Shown piece by piece: positions 61,702 to 64,000 of a DNA stretch of 64,000 nt. This DNA is from Catenibacterium mitsuokai (lineage in GTDB: Bacteria > Bacillota_I > Bacilli_A > Erysipelotrichales > Coprobacillaceae). The stretch spans positions 2,225,972 to 2,289,971 of the forward strand of contig NZ_CP102271.1 in NCBI RefSeq assembly GCF_025148785.1, written 5' to 3'. The notes beneath the pieces were generated by a model. The model made no database searches and was not told the DNA's origin. It saw only the letters and a list, made by a program, of their open reading frames with translations. The translations under genes and the position numbers were made by a program. Positions within the stretch are counted from its first letter, which is position 1; every line of letters begins with the position of its first letter.

Positions 61702-62082
61702 CTATTCATTAGACAGGCTCTTTTCTTGAATACATTTAAGCAGGTCTTCGGGTGTGACCTTATATAATCTTGATAGGGCAATAAGATTGGTTGTATTGGG
61801 ATCACTTGTTCCATTCTCCCATTTAGAAACAGCTTGTCTACTTACACCTAATGTTTCTGCAACAAACTCTTGAGTCATCTTACAACGGAGACGGTTTTCT
61901 TTAAGGGATTCTCCTAAAGATTTCGCATTCACTTTTTTCTCTTCTCGTACATCTTTAGAATTAATATATTTCTTAAGAGCTTTGACTATCAATATGAAGA
62001 GATAAACAGCTGCACAAAATAAGCAAATCATAAATACAATATACATGATGGCAATAATATAATTAATCACTTCATAGTTCAT
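61702..62082 (-). CDS. Membrane-anchored XRE-type HTH protein
   Basis: A 126-aa protein in unusual order: an N-terminal membrane helix (about residues 8-35) and then a C-terminal helix-turn-helix of the Xre/Cro type (LKENRLRCKMTQEFVAETLG, then VSRQAVSKWENGTSDPNTTN). Most XRE proteins have the HTH first. It could sense a membrane state and bind DNA at the membrane. The ATG at 62082 has GGAGAGAGAT. It lies 16 bases after the YxeA-like gene. Confidence 0.8.
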   Translation of the reverse strand: MNYEVINYIIAIMYIVFMICLFCAAVYLFILIVKALKKYINSKDVREEKKVNAKSLGESLKENRLRCKMTQEFVAETLGVSRQAVSKWENGTSDPNTTNLIALSRLYKVTPEDLLKCIQEKSLSNE

Positions 62083-62098
62083 ATCTCTCTCCTTTCAT

Positions 62099-62479
62099 CT
62101 ATTTTGTTCCATGACTCTTGATTTGATTTAAAGCACGTTGTGGAACTTTCGATTCAGATATAATCCTTTGGTTGATGACTATCTTCTTCTTTGTTTTTAA
62201 CTTGATGTAAGTTCCTGGACAATAAGAGTCTGCATGAATAAATGTCACACGCATTGACTCTCCTAATGCATTATAACAAACAAGAACATATTCTTTACCA
62301 ATGGGTTGTTTATGACCAAAATCATCGATGAGCCATGATTCTCTATTCACATCCACACGAGGAATCTGTGTATAGTAGCAGTCAGATAAAGTATGGTCAG
62401 TACTGTAATATCTGTTTACTGCAATTGTTACTATACCAATTAAAATAATAATTACAAACAATATGACCTTCTTTTTCAT
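62099..62479 (-). CDS. YxeA family protein (DUF1093)
   Basis: The start is set at ATG 62479 (GAAGGGTG before it). The 126-aa product has one N-terminal membrane helix and an exported domain with YYTQIP at the start of the mature part, EYVLVCYNALGESMRVTF, and YIKLKTKKKIVINQR, as in the YxeA family of small Bacillota membrane-anchored proteins of unknown job. Such genes are often next to ABC transporters for peptides or antibiotics, as here. Confidence 0.7.
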   Translation of the reverse strand: MKKKVILFVIIILIGIVTIAVNRYYSTDHTLSDCYYTQIPRVDVNRESWLIDDFGHKQPIGKEYVLVCYNALGESMRVTFIHADSYCPGTYIKLKTKKKIVINQRIISESKVPQRALNQIKSHGTK

Positions 62480-62525
62480 ATTCACCCTTCGATTCTCCTT
62501 TTTGTTGAATAATGCAATAAAAAAT

Positions 62526-62585
62526 AGACTTTCATGATCATGTAGGAAGATATTGGTTACTATGTCAAAAGGATCATGAAAGTCT
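62526..62585 (-). repeat. Long inverted repeat
   Basis: AGACTTTCATGATC (62526-62539) and GATCATGAAAGTCT (62572-62585) are 14-base perfect arms, 32 bases apart, followed on the minus strand by ATTTTTTATT. It may be a terminator or part of a small mobile repeat. The rest of the 369-base gap up to 62854 shows only short unsupported frames. Confidence 0.55.
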
Positions 62586-62854
62586 TTATAAGATTCAGTT
62601 GGGGTTATAGTTTAAGCAGGATGTCACTAAAGACTGATGTTGACTACAAAATGAAAGCTTCACTCCATTTGAAAAAATTATCCGGTTATTTATTCTTCTG
62701 TATATTCTAGGAAATTGAGAGTATCCATATTAATGATTTAATCCTATTATGAGTGGAAAGAAGTCGAGAAATGTATATCTCTGGATTAAATAGTAAAAAA
62801 ATTGAATGATGTAATAACCCCAGAATCTTATTGGCATACTTATTCATGATTCAA

Positions 62855-63484
62855 TCAAAGAGTTCCCTCCTTAATCTCTTTGATAGTTCCATATTCTATG
62901 ATGCAATGGTGCGTGACAAGTCCTTTTAAGTGGTTGATACAATGACTAGAGAGCAGTATCGTAATACCTTCTTTATTGAGTGCAAGAAGAAGCTGTCTAA
63001 TAGAAGCTATTTCGTCATTATTGAGATCTTCCATTGGTTCATCAAGTAGGAGAATAGCTGGATGTCCTAAGAGAGCTTTCGCAATCGCAAGACGACATTT
63101 CATTTCGTGTGAGAAGTCACGATAAAGTAACTGTTGGTCCTGCAAGCCCACGAGAGATAAGACATGTTCAACTTCTTTTTTGTCATGAATACCTTTTATG
63201 AGACAGTGATAGTAAAGGTTTTTAGATGCATTCAAATGATTAAAGAAATGGCTGTTGACAGTATAGCCTATTCTTTTTCTATTACGTCTTAAATACTTTT
63301 CTTGAGTACTTTCTAGAATACTCACTTGTCCTTGATCATAGTAGGTTTTACCAAGAATGATTTTAAATAGAGTTGTTGCCTGTTTCCCCACTATGCCATA
63401 TATTTCTCCATACTTCACTGTGATGCTGATGTCATTTAATAAGGGATATCTATTAGATATATGGTTGAGTGAGATTGCGTCCAT
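62855..63484 (-). CDS. ABC transporter ATP-binding protein lacking a normal P-loop
   Basis: A 209-aa ABC ATPase. The start, order and spacing fit: SNRYPLLNDISITVKYGEIYGI, the Walker B ILLLDEPMEDL, and the H-loop LLSSHCINHL. But where the P-loop GxxGxGKST should be, the sequence reads GIVGKQATTLFK, which lacks the GxGK step and its Lys. The signature reads FSHEMKCRL instead of LSGGxxxR. Both defects suggest a loss of ATP hydrolysis or decay; no permease gene follows in the window. Confidence 0.8.
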   Translation of the reverse strand: MDAISLNHISNRYPLLNDISITVKYGEIYGIVGKQATTLFKIILGKTYYDQGQVSILESTQEKYLRRNRKRIGYTVNSHFFNHLNASKNLYYHCLIKGIHDKKEVEHVLSLVGLQDQQLLYRDFSHEMKCRLAIAKALLGHPAILLLDEPMEDLNNDEIASIRQLLLALNKEGITILLSSHCINHLKGLVTHHCIIEYGTIKEIKEGTL

Positions 63485-63515
63485 TTTTTCAACTCCTTTT
63501 CATGAATAGTGCCTC

Positions 63516-63525
63516 TACAAGTGTA
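63516..63525 (-). promoter_or_regulatory. TACA-N2-TGTA palindrome upstream of the ABC gene
   Basis: TACAAGTGTA is an exact match to the CopY/BlaI-type operator core (TACANNTGTA), within the longer dyad CTACAAGTGTAG (63515-63526). It lies 32 bases before the ABC gene start. Confidence 0.4.
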
Positions 63526-63552
63526 GTGCGAAAAGACAGTTTCCTCCACCAA

Positions 63553-63573
63553 CTATCACGTAAACTTGAGTTG
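63553..63573. promoter_or_regulatory. Sequence shared with the MerR-gene operator region
   Basis: CTATCACGTAAAC (63553-63565) is identical to part of the dyad at 51904-51916, and CTTGAG follows here as it precedes there. It may be a second site for the same MerR-type regulator. Confidence 0.35.
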
Positions 63574-63594
63574 ACATTTGCAGTTTTCCTCGGA

Positions 63595-63619
63595 AATAAA
63601 AAAGCCCCAGAACGGGGCT
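63595..63619 (-). terminator. Terminator after the P-type ATPase gene
   Basis: AGCCCC and GGGGCT (63603-63608 and 63614-63619) pair and are followed by TTTTTT on the minus strand. Confidence 0.85.
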
Positions 63620-63624
63620 GTACA

Positions 63625-64000
63625 TCAATTTTCTAATAATGATGTAGAAGATGATATCGCAAATATAAATGTTGAACCATTATGAATAAGTGATGTTGTA
63701 CTTGCAGGTAAGACACCAAACATACCTAATAAGATTAATCCAGTATTTAAAGTGACTATTCTTGTATAGTTACGCTTGATTCTTTTCATCAATAGTTTTG
63801 ATAATTGTTTAAATACGACAATTTCTTCTAATGATGAAGAAGTAAGTGTCACATCCGCAAGTTCTCTCGCAATATCTGAACTATCCTGTAAAGAGATAGA
63901 GACATCTGCACAAGATAAGGCTGGAGTATCATTAACACCATCCCCAACCATCACAACAATATGTCCTTCATCTTTGAGTTTCTTGACATAATCGGCTTTG
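63625..64000 (-). CDS. P1B-type heavy-metal ATPase, C-terminal part (runs off the window)
   Basis: The frame enters at the right edge (AAG GCC GAT TAT) and ends with TGA at 63625, giving about 125 residues. It holds the hinge motif MVGDGVNDTPALSCADVSIS and the closing helices of the family (RIVTLNTGLILLGMFGVLPA, then SLIHNGSTFIFAISSSTSLL). P1B ATPases pump metal ions such as Zn, Cd, Co or Cu; the part that sets the metal is outside the window, so the ion is unknown. Confidence 0.9.
   Translation of the reverse strand, partial: KADYVKKLKDEGHIVVMVGDGVNDTPALSCADVSISLQDSSDIARELADVTLTSSSLEEIVVFKQLSKLLMKRIKRNYTRIVTLNTGLILLGMFGVLPASTTSLIHNGSTFIFAISSSTSLLEN

Noticed and set aside
62708-62847. Possible 47-codon frame MNKYANKILGLLHHSI... 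in the gap after the ABC gene
   Set aside because: There is no ribosome site and no recognisable similarity. It is read as noise or a worn remnant.

Overview
The window is a low-GC chromosome segment from a gut-type Bacillota. The full V-type ATPase operon, the cellobiose-type PTS, the MurQ/MurR amino-sugar genes and the codon use fit an Erysipelotrichia/Coprobacillaceae-like bacterium such as Catenibacterium. This placement is inferred from gene content, not measured. No rRNA or tRNA gene was recognised.

Layout. 1-8363 (minus strand): V-type ATPase operon in transcriptional order G/H, C, a second I-like subunit, I, K, F, E, A, B (B runs off the left edge). 8777-17624: core metabolism and envelope genes, namely a HAD phosphatase, homoserine dehydrogenase, a CDP-alcohol phosphatidyltransferase, two tandem oligopeptide-binding lipoproteins, an unknown membrane protein and a MATE exporter. 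17761-19163: a lipoprotein, a DUF1292 protein and a small membrane protein.

19312-28872 is an accessory island. It holds a three-gene cassette (unknown 256-aa protein, soluble VirD4/TraG-like ATPase with an altered P-loop, catalytically complete ClpP-like protease). Convergent to it are two TPR-CHAT protease genes, one intact and one with two frameshifts at simple repeats, separated by a small two-helix membrane protein. This is the best candidate for an undescribed system. 28933-34278: ogt, then a decayed amino-sugar locus (murK-like, murQ, murR) with wrecks of a GH1 glycosidase, a PTS EIIC and a second murR. 34648-37962: an unknown gene and an intact IS21-family element with a 5-bp target duplication.

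38016-50490: a complete type III-A CRISPR-Cas locus (cas6-cas10-csm2-csm3-csm4-csm5-cas1-cas2-csm6, minus strand) between two CRISPR arrays. The arrays, their leaders, the SprT-like gene next to array 1 and the 3' end of csm6 have all been duplicated; the second SprT copy is a wreck. The repeats end in ACGGAAAC when read on the minus strand, so both arrays are transcribed in the same direction as the cas genes, with leaders at the high-coordinate side.

50527-59957 (minus): an unknown protein, a MerR regulator, an RDD membrane protein, a PatB-type C-S lyase, an M24 peptidase, and a PTS/M42 operon under a BglG/LicR-type regulator. 60132-61419: a MazG-like plus HNH nuclease gene pair. 61702-64000: a membrane-anchored HTH protein, a YxeA-like protein, an ABC ATPase lacking its P-loop lysine, and the C-terminus of a P1B-type metal ATPase that runs off the right edge.
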